Positions 39,403 to 51,835 of a stretch of DNA of 64,000 nt are shown in pieces; positions within the stretch are counted from its first letter, which is position 1, and each line of letters starts with the position of its first letter. Origin of the DNA: Thamnidium elegans. Its lineage: Eukaryota; Mucoromycota; Mucoromycetes; Mucorales; Mucoraceae. The notes below the pieces were generated by a model. The model worked only from the letters and a program-made list of their open reading frames with translations. It made no database searches and was not told the DNA's origin. The stretch spans positions 496,001 through 560,000 of the forward strand of contig JAIXMG010000013.1 of NCBI GenBank assembly GCA_025201345.1. The letters run 5' to 3'. The position numbers and the translations under genes are program-made.

Positions 39403-41328
39403 ATGGCGCTTAATACACAAAAAGTCTCGGTTATCGAAAAAGAAGAATTCCAACCTACAGTTCTTTCACAGTCTTTTACAAACAACTTGTTTTCATCCTA
39501 TTATATTCAACCATTCTGGGAATCACTATTACAGCAACAAACAGATCATACTAATACGTTTGCTAAGCCTATTGGGGCTTCGTCACCAGATTCGTATCAC
39601 GAGAACAACCACCCTGCAGTTATACCAATAGGAGCACCAAGAATGGCAATCGATGATTTGATTACAGGTCCGACACAGGATTCTACTGCTACCTCTTCTT
39701 TACATCAATTTATGCTATTATCTCAACTTAACAGTAATATTATTCATACTAATTCCCTTGTCATTAAAGATGATGTCTTCTTGGCTCAACCTTCTACTTT
39801 ATCACGTGATGCCTTATACCCTTCTTGGTTACCTACAGTCATTGTAGATCATGATGATACCGCCTCTCTTAGTAGTCATTCTTCCTTATCGTCATCGCAA
39901 CATAGTGATAAATTTACTACTTCACCTTGTTTATCTCCAGTTACTTCACCAACCAATTTTTTGTACAACCACGAGCCATTATTTGAAGGAGGTATTATTG
40001 AAGATCTTGACAACAATAAAAATAATTCTTCTTGTGATATAATTGATCAAGAATTTGAATATGAAGAATATGATGACCTTTCTTCTGTTGTTACAGATTC
40101 AACAACAAGTGAAGATAAACAACAACAACAACAACAACAGATGATGATACGTCGATTATCTACAGTCAGCGATGATCTTGACTGGTTTAAATTGCTGGAT
40201 GCATTTCGTGCAGATGTTGCTTGTGACTTACCTGAAACAAATCAAGAAGATGATCAAGTGAGTAGTGAATCAAGTCATACTAGTGAAGATGAAGAAGAGG
40301 AGGAGGAAGAATATGATTTTTATGTACAACCTATTGTTGAATTAAAGAAACGTAAACGTGTTAAGAGTGAGACGCTTGCCATGTATCAATTGAATCTTTC
40401 AGATGATGACGATGATGATGAAGAAGATCATGCGCCTATTAAAAAAAAATCATCAAAAAATAACGTGCGATCAAATCCCAGCCAAAAGCGCCGCAAGAAA
40501 AGTAAGGCCACTTCTTTCAACCCTCGTTACAAAAAATATCAAAAGAAAAAGACGGCTGATAATCAACAAGTTGAATTTAATCTTGTACAGCCTATTCCAT
40601 TCACTCATAATAGTACAAGCACAGTTAAAAAGGATAAAAAGGAGGAATTGGACCAAAACAAAGAATCTATTTCTTCACCTATCAGGTCTCAGCTGATTGA
40701 ATCTGTTGCAGAAAAAGATAAAAAAACAGTGTTTCAACATTTAACTGACGTTGGTATTGACTGGTGTAGATATTGTGGTACTACAGAAGGTGTTAACTGG
40801 AGACCAGGTCCATGGGGAAAACGTACCCTATGCAAGTAAGTTCATTATAATTGTTATTTTTAAATAGTAGATTTACTAACTATTCATTATAGTAAGCATG
40901 GATGTGATTACAAAGGTTACGGTCTCGCTAGTCGTTTACCTCGGTTAGATCTCTCGGCTTTTTCTAATGAAAAGTTGGAAGAACGATTACGTCCAGTTGT
41001 TCAACAATTCTGTATTGTATGTCAATCCCCGGAACAAACCGAACAAAACAATCATTTAGTCATTTGTAGTGGAGGTTGTTCTCGTGCCTACCATCAACAT
41101 TGTCATACTCCCGTCATTACAGTCAATCCTGCTATCGATCCTGTACGCTGGTACTGTAGTGCTTTATGCAAGGAAAATCGTAAGCGTAACAAAGTTGGTA
41201 TGTTTTTTTTTTGTCTGTTTATTATTATTTATATACTAAGATATGTATATTTTTGTTTAGTTGTTGAATTACCACGTAAACATATGCCTTTAATGCATTT
41301 ACTACCAAAGAACAAAAAGTCTTGCTAA
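39403..41328 (+). CDS. GATA-like + PHD zinc-finger protein
   Basis: Probable chromatin or transcription regulator. Exons 39403-40835, 40893-41197 and 41261-41328 give 601 aa. The first 440 residues are disordered, with acidic runs (EDEEEEEEEYD, SDDDDDDEED) and basic patches (KKRKRVK, KRRKKSKA) that could be nuclear-localisation signals. A GATA-type finger follows, split by the first intron: WCRYCGTTEGVNWRPGPWGK then RTLCNKHGCDYKGYG, i.e. C-x2-C-x17-C-x3-C with Asn-Lys-His in place of the usual Asn-Ala-Cys. About 40 residues on is a PHD finger (CIVCQSP, LVICSGGCSRAYHQHCHTP, WYCSALC). The Cys/His order C4-H-C3 is intact. The pairing suggests recruitment of a DNA-binding finger to a histone-reading finger. 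I know no named orthologue. Confidence 0.85.
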
Positions 41329-42486
41329 AAAAAAAAAAAAAAAAATAGATAGATTGTATAAAAAAATTTACTATTACTACTACCACCACTAATTTTACCT
41401 ATATTAATTATTCCCTTTTTCACGCTTCATATATAATATTTTCCATTACATATCTCATGCCTCTATATACACCCACTTTCACTTTCTAACAGCACTTATA
41501 TAATACGCATTTACATTTATTTTCCTTTTTTAAATATTTTTCTTTTTTTTTTCTTGTGTAAAACCTCCTATGTATACATTCCCTTTTTTTTTTTTTTTTT
41601 TGAAAATAAATGTTTTTTTTTTTTTGCAGCAAAAACTTGAAACAAAGGCCTAAACATCACTATTACCCAATCCGTATTGTATATAAACTGTAACCATACA
41701 AACTGTAACCATACAAACTGTAACCATTGAAACTGTAACCAAAAATAGCGTGGCTTGGTCCGTATTTAAATCTAGGCTTGTTACTTATTTTAAAAATGGG
41801 ATTAGCGGCACTTGTCAAGGCTTGTGCGTTTAAATTGTTTTTGTCGCTCAAGTCTCGTGCGTGATTTATTATTATCTCGTGTACTAGGTTAAAAGGGAAC
41901 ACCTCCTCTCCTTTATTTCTCTCCGATTTCTGAGTATAAGTTTTTGAGTAAAAATAGATTATAATAGCTCAAATATATCTCAAGCAGAACGTTTGCGATT
42001 AAATAGGGCTGCTTCAATCTTGTATAATCAGCCTTTTTCAGTACAAGATCCAAAAAAAAACGTATTATTTCAAAAAGATAGTTATAGTCTGATTAACTAT
42101 CTTTTTTTAGGCTCTTATCATGATTACCAATCGCCCTCTTCAGGAACCCTTTATCCAAATAAACAACCAACTGCTTTTTTTTCTCCTCTCCCTTTTCACT
42201 GTCTTTATATAGTATGTTGCAAAGAAAAGAGGGAAAAAAAACTATCCCTTTAATATCCTCATTGATTTATCATTGCTACCAAATCCAAAACCCTGTTTTT
42301 TCCTGCGTTTATTTCTGTACGGAACACCCTCATAGTGTTATACAAACAAGAATGTAAAAAAAAAAAAAAAAAAAAAAAATAAGGTTAAAGATTTTTAAAG
42401 TAAATAGTAGCGGACTCTCAGCATTTTCAAAGTGCAATTTTTTTTTTTTTTTTTTTCTCTGTTCTTTAACAGCATATAAATCCAGC
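41329..42486. other. Interval with a minisatellite and a possible orphan exon
   Basis: Holds T/A runs and a 15-bp minisatellite (41686-41745). A plus-strand stretch at about 41957-42238 starts after an ATAG acceptor-like site and stays open: YNSSNISQAERLRLNRAASI, then LYNQPFSVQDPKKNVLFQKD, and ends near an ATA/GTATG donor-like site. It could be an exon of an unknown gene or part of a longer PRP38 5' region. A minus-strand open frame of 79 codons (41902-41663) ends in GYSLY repeats produced by the minisatellite. Neither is well supported. Confidence 0.4.
41686..41745. repeat. Minisatellite, four 15-bp units
   Basis: Four head-to-tail copies of AACTGTAACCATACA; the first two are identical and the last two have changes only in the final bases. 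Confidence 0.9.
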
Positions 42487-43286
42487 ATGGGTAAAGGAAA
42501 CAACAAAAGCGACCTTGAGCTTAGAATTAACTCTTTTTTTTAACAAAAAATGTGTAGAAATCACAAATGTTAATGTTCATGATGGTGTGTCCATTCACGG
42601 CCGTCATCCACTTCATTTGGTTGAAAAGATCATTCGTGAAAGAATTCAATCCTCACTTTATTGGAAAGAAAAATGTTATGGATTGTCTGGTAACGTGTCT
42701 CTATATTGTTTCGATAACAAATCTTGAACTAATCTATTTCTTAGCTACTACTTTAATGGACAGAGCTTTTGAACTCGAGTATATTGGAGGCATGTACGGT
42801 CAACAACAACCTACAGAGTTTCTTTGTCTTGTATTGAAGTTGTTACAAATTTTACCAGAGAAGGAGATTATTATTGAAATGATCAAGGAAGAAGATCTCA
42901 AGTAAAGAAAAAAGTTTTTTTACGTGCGTATGGGAAAACTTATATTATTTTTGATAGGTATATTCGTGCTTTAGGCGCATTTTATTTACGATTGACAGGA
43001 AAATCAAAAGAAATATACCAATATTTGGAACCTTTATTAAACGATTACCGTAAACTTCGTTACCGTGGAGGAGGTAATAACTAGTGAATATATCTAGGAG
43101 AGTGTAAACTAATATAATGTTGTAGACGGTTATTCGTTGACTTATATGGATAGTTTTATTGACGACCTTTTGCATAAACCTCGTGTTTGTGATATTATCT
43201 TACCACGTCTTACGAGCAGATATGTGTTGGAACAAAACGATGAATTGGAACCTAGAGAAAGTGCTTTAGAAGATGATTTGGACTAA
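42487..43286 (+). CDS. PRP38: Pre-mRNA splicing factor PRP38
   Basis: Spliceosomal U4/U6.U5-associated protein needed for activation of the B complex. The start codon sits in a 4-nt exon (42487-42490, ATGG); splicing to 42558 gives MEITNVNVHDGVSIHGRHP, matching the family start with the SVHGTNP-like motif. Remaining exons (42558-42689, 42745-42901, 42958-43073, 43126-43286) give 189 aa in total. Landmarks are LVEKIIRERIQSSLYWKEKC, IGGMYGQQQPTEFLCLVLKL, YIRALGAFYLRLTGKS, and RVCDIILPRLTSRYVLEQND. The length matches the core-only form, without the long Arg/Ser tail of plant and animal homologues. Confidence 0.95.
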
Positions 43287-43551
43287 AACAAAATATATAG
43301 AAATATAACTGTAATATAAATTGAATTCGAGTAATTCTGCAACATCATGTATAAAAAAAAACTATAGCGAATAAAGGGATCATTTTTAAAAGCTACTTTT
43401 TTATTTGCTTGTGGCAGTTTGTTAACTGATAGTCGGTAAAAAAAAAAAAAAAAAAAAAAAAAATGTATGCAGCCTAAACCGTCACCTTTCGGTTATTGAA
43501 TTACACAAGTATATAAGTTGTGTTCAGAGTTTTATAGTTCCTTTCTTTCAA

Positions 43552-44850
43552 ATGAATTCCATACTAAATCAAATGGTAGAAAGATCGCCTAGCTCTCAAT
43601 CGAGAGGTATAAAAAGAAAGTCGACGGAAGAAAGTGCAAAAGTTATTGCGAAAAGGCCTAAAATAGTTCAGCAAGAGGAATCCGGTTTATTTTCTTTTAT
43701 ACGTAACCTATTCCCTTTTCTCTCCTCCATGTTCGAAACGAATGAGAATCGGAATACTGTAATTGATATCCCAGATACAGTTGACGATTTTCATACTTGT
43801 TCTGAAACAGACGAACATACCACAGAAGATAACTCGTAAGAGGGGGTTGGGGTTTCTTGCGGGAGAAGGAGATACTTATCTCTTTTTATATAGATTGATC
43901 TTGCTATATGGACGAATATCGATTTACAGTAACGATATAGACTGTTTAAAGGAGGGGCAATTCCTCAATGATAAGATTATTGATTTCGTCTTGTCGGTGC
44001 TAAGAAATGGTTATGGGGAGAATCAAACATACGTATTCGACAGTATGTTCTTTATTAAACTAAGAGATATACAAGAGTGAGCTAGTAAAGGTATTATTTT
44101 TTTCATTAGGCACAATCTAATTTAATTTTAGTCCCAAAAAGTATTATAGCGAAACTTCGCGTTGGTTTAAAAATGGGGTCTTGTCAAGTAAGAACATTTG
44201 GGTTGTTCCTGTCTGTGACAAGTAATATTTTATATTTGGTATATGTATTATTATTTTTTTTTATGTTAAAATTGTGTGTGTTTTTTTTCTCTGTAGTTAT
44301 CACTGGTATGACATTGCTATCATTCATCCTGAAACAGTTAGGTAAGTCAAATGCAATTATAAGAATGCATACATTGACTGTTAGACTACGTAGACCTCAA
44401 GTACTTGTGATGGATTCTTGGAAGAGAGAATACTATGAATCTGTTGACATTGTGAAAGAATTCTTGAAGCAAAAATTCAACGCAGAACAAGGAGGAGATA
44501 TTGAAGGGATTGATGTAAAAATAGTAGACGTAAGTAAAATAACTTGCAACTATTGTACCCTTACATATCTCTCTCTGTAGATTCCTCAGCAAAAAAATTC
44601 ATATGATTGCGGTTTACATGTTATTCGTTCTGCAGAACTGTTTATGACAGAACTTGCTCCGTATTATATCTCGTTAATTTTGGTAACATTTCTCTTATTT
44701 ATTTTTTATGTACTTGTTTCTTATTATCGAAAATAATAGGATCCGGAAAATGAGATTACGAGTGGTCATGAAATATACGAAAAAGTCGAGATATTAACTA
44801 GAAGTCAAATAGTCCGATACCTTATTGATCTCTTCAAAGAACAGGACTGA
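43552..44850 (+). CDS. Ulp1/SENP-type SUMO (or NEDD8/ubiquitin-like) protease
   Basis: C48 cysteine protease. Seven exons (43552-43835, 43894-44076, 44132-44221, 44297-44341, 44385-44529, 44581-44682, 44740-44850) sum to 960 nt, giving 319 aa. The first 95 residues are Ser/Lys-rich (RGIKRKSTEESAK, possible nuclear signal) with a short hydrophobic segment FSFIRNLFPFLSSMF. The protease domain follows: GRISIYSNDIDCLKEGQFLN with DKIIDFVL. The catalytic His is in DNYHWYDIAIIHPE (joined across an intron), the Asp in PQVLVMDSWKR and the Cys in QQKNSYDCGLHVIRSAE. The triad and the oxyanion Gln are all present. The short domain makes it closest to the Ulp1/Ulp2-like peptidases; substrate choice cannot be told. 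Confidence 0.93.
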
Positions 44851-45136
44851 AGTTATACTTGGTCAGAGGACGTACTATTGCAGCATTTGAATGTTATTAT
44901 CAGACAGAAGAAAGGCCAATCTAATGGTAAACGTGACTTACAATATGAGTAGCATACAGCGACAATAGTCATGGGTAAAAAAAAAAAAAAAATAGTTCTT
45001 TTTGGGTTCGAATAAATTCTTTAATTTTGCATGAAAAAAGTCAGTAACACACAAAAAAAAACTTTTTTTAAGCGAAAAAAAATAAAAAAACTTTTTATTC
45101 ATTTCATAAAATTTAAAATTGTAGAGTAGAATAATA

Positions 45137-45843
45137 TTAAAGCTCAACAGTTGAAGTGGTAGCATAAGCACCTCTGGCATCAGCGAATGCAACATCAAGT
45201 TGAAAGATGTATTCATGGATAATTTGCAAGTAGGAAAAATGTTGTGCAGTTGCAACACTAAGCATACAGTTGTATAACTTGGAGGTTTCGGTGTTCAAGT
45301 TGGCAAGGGAAGTCTTAACAATATTAATGGATAACCTCACTTGATTGAATTGACTCTTTTTGGACTTGACCAAGGCTAAAGCAGCAACGGCATTAGGAAT
45401 AACAGAACTGGAAGTAGAAAGCACAGCATCGACTTCCTCAACAGTAACAGTACCCGTGTAGATACAGCAGTCATTGACAGCCTTCTTAAGATTTGTTTCG
45501 AGTGTTTGCGCTTGATTATTAAGCGCTAAAACCCCGGGATAACCGGCGGACGCTACGAAATTTTCAAGCTATTTTTTTTTTTTTTTAGAAAAAGATTAAT
45601 ATTAATGCATTCATTAGCTTGGTTTTTAACTTACAGAAGCTGTTACGACGTCAATTTGAAAAGAGACCGTGTTTATACTATCTATACAAAATTGAACAGG
45701 TACAGAAACACTACGTCTATCCAAGGCTGCAGAATTTACTATAATATTAAAATAAGTAAGAGTACCTTTGTATAGTTTCTTCATGGAGACTTACCAGAGA
45801 GAGCAAAAGCTGCAGCGACAAAGAAAGAAGAAGTGAGACGCAT
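45137..45843 (-). CDS. HsbA-like secreted surface protein, array copy A
   Basis: Secreted protein of the hydrophobic-surface-binding/cell-wall mannoprotein kind (HsbA, PF12296-like). Exons 45843-45795, 45738-45635 and 45568-45137 give 194 aa. A signal peptide (MRLTSSFFVAAAFALSG) is followed by CIDSINTVSFQIDVV, LKKAVNDCCIYTGTV and long amphipathic helices with few aromatic residues. This matches the helical-bundle pattern of the family, with a CC pair in mid-protein. It is the most divergent member of the array, sharing position of both introns with copies B and C. Family assignment is by pattern only. Confidence 0.72.
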
Positions 45844-47483
45844 TTTTTTTTTTTTTTTTTAGTTTTAGTTTTAGTTTTTGAGATATGTAATCTGATCCGA
45901 AAAAAAAAAGAGAAGGAAGGACAACCTATTCTATTCGTTTATATACTTTTTTTTTCTCATGACGTGCAGTTTATGTCTTCACGTTTCTAGCGTTTAAAAA
46001 TGAGTTTTTTTTTTATGTCTGACAAAATTGAAAAGCCTGATCGTTTTTCATTAATAAAAACACACTTCCCTCCTACTAATAACATGTGTATACCACGTCT
46101 AATTAGTCTTGCGCCTCATAAAACAGAATAGTTTTTTTCTTATTTTTTTATTTTTTTTTTATACTTGAAATACCATCTCTCTTGTGCGGGATTGTACTTC
46201 AAATAGATATATACTAGAAGATTTACAAAAGTTACCAAGGGATAAAAATAGCGAAATATTAGACTGATATAGTGATTGTTAAAGATAATTTCTATTTTGG
46301 TACATCTATAATACTTTTAATTGAGATATTGTATAAATTGCAAGAACGGTGTATCACGAAAAAAAAAAAGGGGGCCTTTATTCAATTCAAATAGATTTAT
46401 TATTCCCCAAATAAATGCTTTTGGTGTTTACTGTAACATGTGTATTAAATGTTCGATGAGAAAATCATGGGAAAATAAAAACGCGCCGCATTTTACTTTA
46501 CACTACTCCTTAGGTCTGCTGTAGAACTATCATGGGGCGAAAAGAAAAAAGTAACGAAAGACAAATTATATTGAATGTGTACTACAAGGAAATAGATCAT
46601 TAAGCGAAGTCTTTTGTTTCGATTTTTTTTTTTTTTGTTACTAGCTGTATTTCATTGCAATTCGTCGTAAAATATTTCCCTCAAATTTTGTGTCATTGGT
46701 GTAGAATAGAAAATGAACGTGCCAAAATGCTGAGGGAAGTATGAAAAAAGCATTGTAGTACACTCCATTTTTATACACAGAAATTATAAAATATGCAACA
46801 TGCACTTTTGAAAAGTGTGTAACATGAATAGTAAGTGCGACTATTGCTCTTTTTTTTCCCATTGAACTGTATGACATATAACCAGCTAAGCTTATAGCTA
46901 CAGACTTTGTTGTAAGCGGATAAGTTGCGCCGCTTCCATTTGACTTCATACAAAGCACCGCAAAGTAAATATTTGGTAAAAAAAAAAAAAAAAAAGAGCT
47001 CTATACTGGAAAAGCAAGCGTTAAGGAAATATATAATTATTCTCTCTGGTACGTTTGACCTCTTTTCATTTTTATATGTGGCTATATATGTATATTGAAT
47101 TTATGACAAGGTAATCACGCTGTACTTTCAAGCTTATCGACCTTTTTTTTTAAAAAAATCTGAGAACCTCATTAGCGTCTATTAACTCTTAAATCAAATT
47201 TGTGATCATATATGTACACATCTATCCTATTATCGAAGAGATATCAGGGCCGTAACCTGTACAAGACTCCATTTACTTTAATAGTAACTATACCTAATGT
47301 TCAAGTATTGCTAGTAGTATTTCCTTATTCCCTATACTCATTTTTTTTTTTTTTTTACATATTCAAAATAAAGTATTTATTTATTGTGCAAATTTTAGGC
47401 ATCGGGACAGCTTATATTTAAAAGTAAAGATTAAAGGCTATAATAGTATTTATTGTTTTGATTGTACTAAAACTAAAATAAAT

Positions 47484-48207
47484 CTAAGCGGTACCACTAG
47501 GTTTTTCAAAAGCAGGTTTATCATAAGCAGCTCTGGAAATAGCGAAAGAATTATCGAGCTGATAAATGAACTTGTTGATAGTAGGGATGTAAGTAGGATG
47601 TTGCTCAAATCCAATATCATGAATACAAGTATACAAGGTGACTGTTTGCTCATTCAATTTTTTGAGATCGGTTCTGGCAATGGCAGCAGCTATAAAAACT
47701 GGGTAAATTTCGGATTTCTTTGCAACGAGCAAATCTAAGACTGAAGTGGCTTGAGAGATAACGGGAGTGACAATAATAAGCATTGCATCAGCTTCTTCAT
47801 CGGTAATCTTACCAATGGCAGTACAACAGCCATCACCAGCTTTTTCAAGAGCGGCCTCAAGCAATTGTTCTCTCATATGGATATCTCTGGCACCGTCATA
47901 ACTATCAGCTGTTTTATATTCACTGAGCAATATTTAAGAACTTATTAGTACGATTATGTATTATATAATTTATTGGAAATAAATCAGTTACTTACAAGGT
48001 CTGTAATATTTTTTATTTGGACAGAGATAGCATCAATGTCGTTTCTACAGAGCTGGACTTGATCAGAGATAGCACGCTTGGTCAAAGAAGCAGCATTGAC
48101 TATAGTAATTTAAGTAAATAAATATGGATAACACGAAAAAATGTGTACTATATAAACTTACCAGAAAGAACACAGGCAGCAGTAGCAAGGAGAGAAGTGA
48201 AGCGCAT
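47484..48207 (-). CDS. HsbA-like secreted protein, array copy B, splice-acceptor defective (possible pseudogene)
   Basis: Same layout as copies A and C: signal peptide MRFTSLLATAACVLSG, then VNAASLTKRAISDQVQLCRN, then a last exon with LLEAALEKAGDGCCTAIGK and EEADAMLIIVTPVISQ. Exons 1 and 2 are 48207-48162 and 48099-47996. By alignment with copy C, exon 3 should start at 47927, but the acceptor there reads TG instead of AG on the coding strand (position 47929). The exon 3 frame itself is open to its TAG. The nearest downstream acceptor that keeps the frame is CTTGAG before 47855, which would drop 24 residues. It is either a recent pseudogene or a shortened protein. Confidence 0.6.
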
Positions 48208-49461
48208 ATTGATTATTCTCAAGTATGAATATTTTGATGGAAAAAAAAATAACTAGCTTTTTTTTACGCGTTTATATACTCATTATTAAAAGATATTTTT
48301 TTGTCCTGTACGTCTATGATACTCGTATTGATGTTTGTACCTTGCGCCATATAGAGCACAAGGAGAAGGATGGAATATTACAGAAGAAATCTTTATTCAA
48401 TTCAAAGAGACTTACTATTCCTCAAATAAGTGCTTTTGGTTGGCTGTAACATACACATTAAAAGCTCGTCCCCCCTTTCAATTTTACTTTATATTATTCA
48501 TTAGTTCTATCCTAGAACTAATATGCATCGAATTCGAAAAATATTACATTGAATGTGTATTATTTAATAGGATCACAGATAAAGTTTATTTTTTGTTTCG
48601 AAGCGAAAGTTCTTTTTTTTTTCGTTGCTCGTTCTATTTTATTGCAAATTTGGCAATTCGTCGTAAAAAAATATTTCCGGAAACTTTATATTATTGCTAA
48701 CTTATGTTCTATAGGTCAGAATGGATTTGGAAATAAATGCTGAGGCAAGTATGAAAAAAGTATTGTAGTACACTTCATTTTTATACACAGAAATTATAAA
48801 ATATGCAACATGCGCTTTTGAGAAGTGTGTAACGTGAACAGTAAGTGCGACTACTGCTTTTTTCCCCCATTGAACTGTATGACATATAACCATTTACGCG
48901 TGTACAGATTTGATTTAATACAAAGCATCACAAAAAGTAAATACTTGAAAAAATAAAAACTCTCTACTAGAAAAGCGAGCGCTAATAAGGAGATGTATAG
49001 TCTTTTCTTTTTCGTAAGTTTGATCCTTTTTAATTTTAACTAAAAGTTTTTCTTTTACTGTAGCAGATGTGGTCATATATACATATATGCATATATATTG
49101 AATTAATGACAAGTAAACATATTGTATCTTCAAACCTATCAACCTTCTTTTTTTTTATTCTGAGATCCTAATTAGCCTCTATTGATTCTTATATCGAAAT
49201 TGCCGCCATATTTGTATACACCGATTCAACTATCGAGAAAATAGCAAGATTGTGTTTTGTACAAGACTCTATTTTAGTATAATAGTAACGATACTTAGTT
49301 TTTAAGTAGCACGAATAGTCTTTCTTTATACATATTTGTTGTAATTCAAAATATTTATTACACAAATTTTAAGCATTAAGACCATTTAAACTTAAGAATG
49401 ATATCTTTATTTATTGCTTCGATTGTACGAACTAAAGCTAAAAAATAATAATAGAATAGAC

Positions 49462-50191
49462 CTAAGCTGTACCAGTTTGAGTAGCATTTTCGTAAGCAGC
49501 TCTGGAAATAGCAAAAGAGTTATCAAGTTGAGATATGAAACTGTTGATAGTAGGAATGTAAGTAGGATGTTGCTCAGACCCAATATCACGAATACAAGTA
49601 TACAAGACGACTGTTTGTTCGTTCAAGTTTTTGAGATCGGTTTTGGCAACGGCATTAACCAAAAGAACTGCATCAAGTTCAGGCTTTTTTGTGACGGATA
49701 AACTTAAGGCTGATGTAGCTTGGGGGATAACAGGAGTAACAGTAGTAAGCATTGCATCAGCTTCTTCATCAGTAACCTTACCGGAGACAGCGCAACAGTC
49801 AACACCTGCTTTTTTAAGGCCGGCCTCAAGCGTTTGTTCGTTAGTATGGATAGTTAAGGCGCCAGCATAGCCGCCAGCAGATGTAAAGGCACTGAGCTAT
49901 ATTTAAGAAACAATTAGTACATCAAGAGCTTCTTATGTATATATTATACAATATTAGTTGAAATAAAATAGCTACTTACAACATTTGTAACACCTGTTAT
50001 TTGGACAGAGATAGCATCGATGTCATCTCTACAGAGCTGGACTTGATCAGAGACATTACGCTTGGTCAAAGAAGCAGCATTGACTATAGTAATTTAAGTA
50101 AATAAATATGGATAACACGAAAAAATGTGTACTATATAAACTTACCAGAAAGAACACAGGCAGCAGTAGCAAGGAGAGAAGTGAAGCGCAT
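49462..50191 (-). CDS. HsbA-like secreted surface protein, array copy C
   Basis: Exons 50191-50146, 50083-49980 and 49896-49462 give 194 aa, the same length as copy A. Signal peptide MRFTSLLATAACVLSG is identical to copy B. The mature part begins VNAASLTKRNVSDQVQLCRD. The last exon contains LEAGLKKAGVDCCAVSGKVT, EEADAMLTTVTPVIPQATSA and the conserved C-terminal SQLDNSFAISRAAYEN. All splice sites are canonical, so this is an intact copy. A KR pair after the signal peptide could be a Kex2-type site. Its likely role is adhesion to, or coating of, hydrophobic surfaces, by analogy with HsbA. Confidence 0.73.
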
Positions 50192-51835
50192 ATTGATTAT
50201 TCTCAAGTACGAATATTTTGATGGAAAAAAAAATAACTAGTTTTTTTTTACGCGTTTATATACTGATTGTTAAAAGATAATTTCTATTTTGATGTATCTA
50301 TAATACTCTTATCGAGGTATGTATAAATTGCGCCATATGCAACATAGGGAGTAAGGACGAAGTATCACGAAAGAAACCTTTATTCAATTCAAATAGACTT
50401 ACTATTCCCCAAATAAGTATTTTTGGGGCTGGCTGTAACATGTGCATTAAAATCATGGGAAAATAGAAGTTCACCTCCTTGCAATTGTACTTTAAATTAT
50501 GTGTTGGTTCTGTTGTAGAACTAACATGCACCGAATTCCAAAAATAATGATAGAAAAAAAAAAGTAACGAAAGACAAATTATATTAAATATGTATTACTT
50601 AATTACAAGGGAATAAATAATAGGTGATGCTTACTTCCTGTCTCGAAGAAGGAATTCTTTTTTTCCTTCGTTACTAACTCTATTTCATTGCAATTGCAAG
50701 CTTAGTAATTCGTCGTAAAATATTTCCCTGAAATCTTGCATAAATGGTAACTACTGTTCTATAGGATAGAGTGAGTTTTAAAAGTAAATGATAGAAAATG
50801 CTGAAGCAAGTGTGAAAAGAGCATTGTAGTACACTACATTTTTATACACAGAAATATTATAAAATAAAACAGATATGCAACATACATTTCCGAGAGGTGT
50901 GTGACATGAAAGGTAAGTACGACTACTGCTTTTTTTCCCATTCACTTGTATGACATATAACCAGCTAGACGTATACAGAATTGATTGTAAACGGATTAAT
51001 TGTACCATTATTATTTGGTTTTATACAAAGCACGGAAAATAGTAGATATTTGAAAGAAAAACTACGCCAGAAAAGCAAGCACTAAGAAGGAAATATATAC
51101 CAGTGTTATAGTACCTTTTTTTTCGTCGGTTTGGCCCGTTTTCATTTTAACTAAAAGCTTGTCTTTTACTATAATGTGTGTATGCATATATATCGAATTT
51201 ATGACAAGTAATCACGATGTAGTTTCACCTATCAACTTTCTTTCTTTTTTACTCTGAGATCCTCACTAACCTCTATTAAGTCTTCGATCAAATTTGCGAT
51301 CGTATCTATATACACCGTTACACCCTTTAAATTCGAGGTAACGCGATCCTTTACTTTTTATACATTACTATTAAATGACTTTAAACCCATACAAGTAACA
51401 ACAAAAAAATTTATAATAAAATGAAACAAAAGTTCTTCGTAAAAATAAATTTTAACAAATACATTACTTGGTTTTCTGAAATATCCCTTTATAATACATC
51501 TTTTAAAGAGCCACAGGCTCATAATTAACTGTTCGATGCTCCATAGCCATAAGTTTATAGCTGTTACTTAATTTTTATTCTTTGTATGTCCCATTCTCTT
51601 CGCGCTAATACAGTCCCATCATAAATTATATTTTGCTTTTTTACCTTATCGAAAAATAGTCGTTGAATACCTCCTTTTATATATAAATAGTCTAGTATAT
51701 AAGTTCTTATTCTGTTGACTAATAATAGCCTGGTTTTTACTACTTTATCCTCTTTACTTATTATTTACCATTTTCTACGTTTAATAATCTCTCCCAAGCT
51801 TTATAATTTTCATTTTAAACTGTATCAACAACTAT

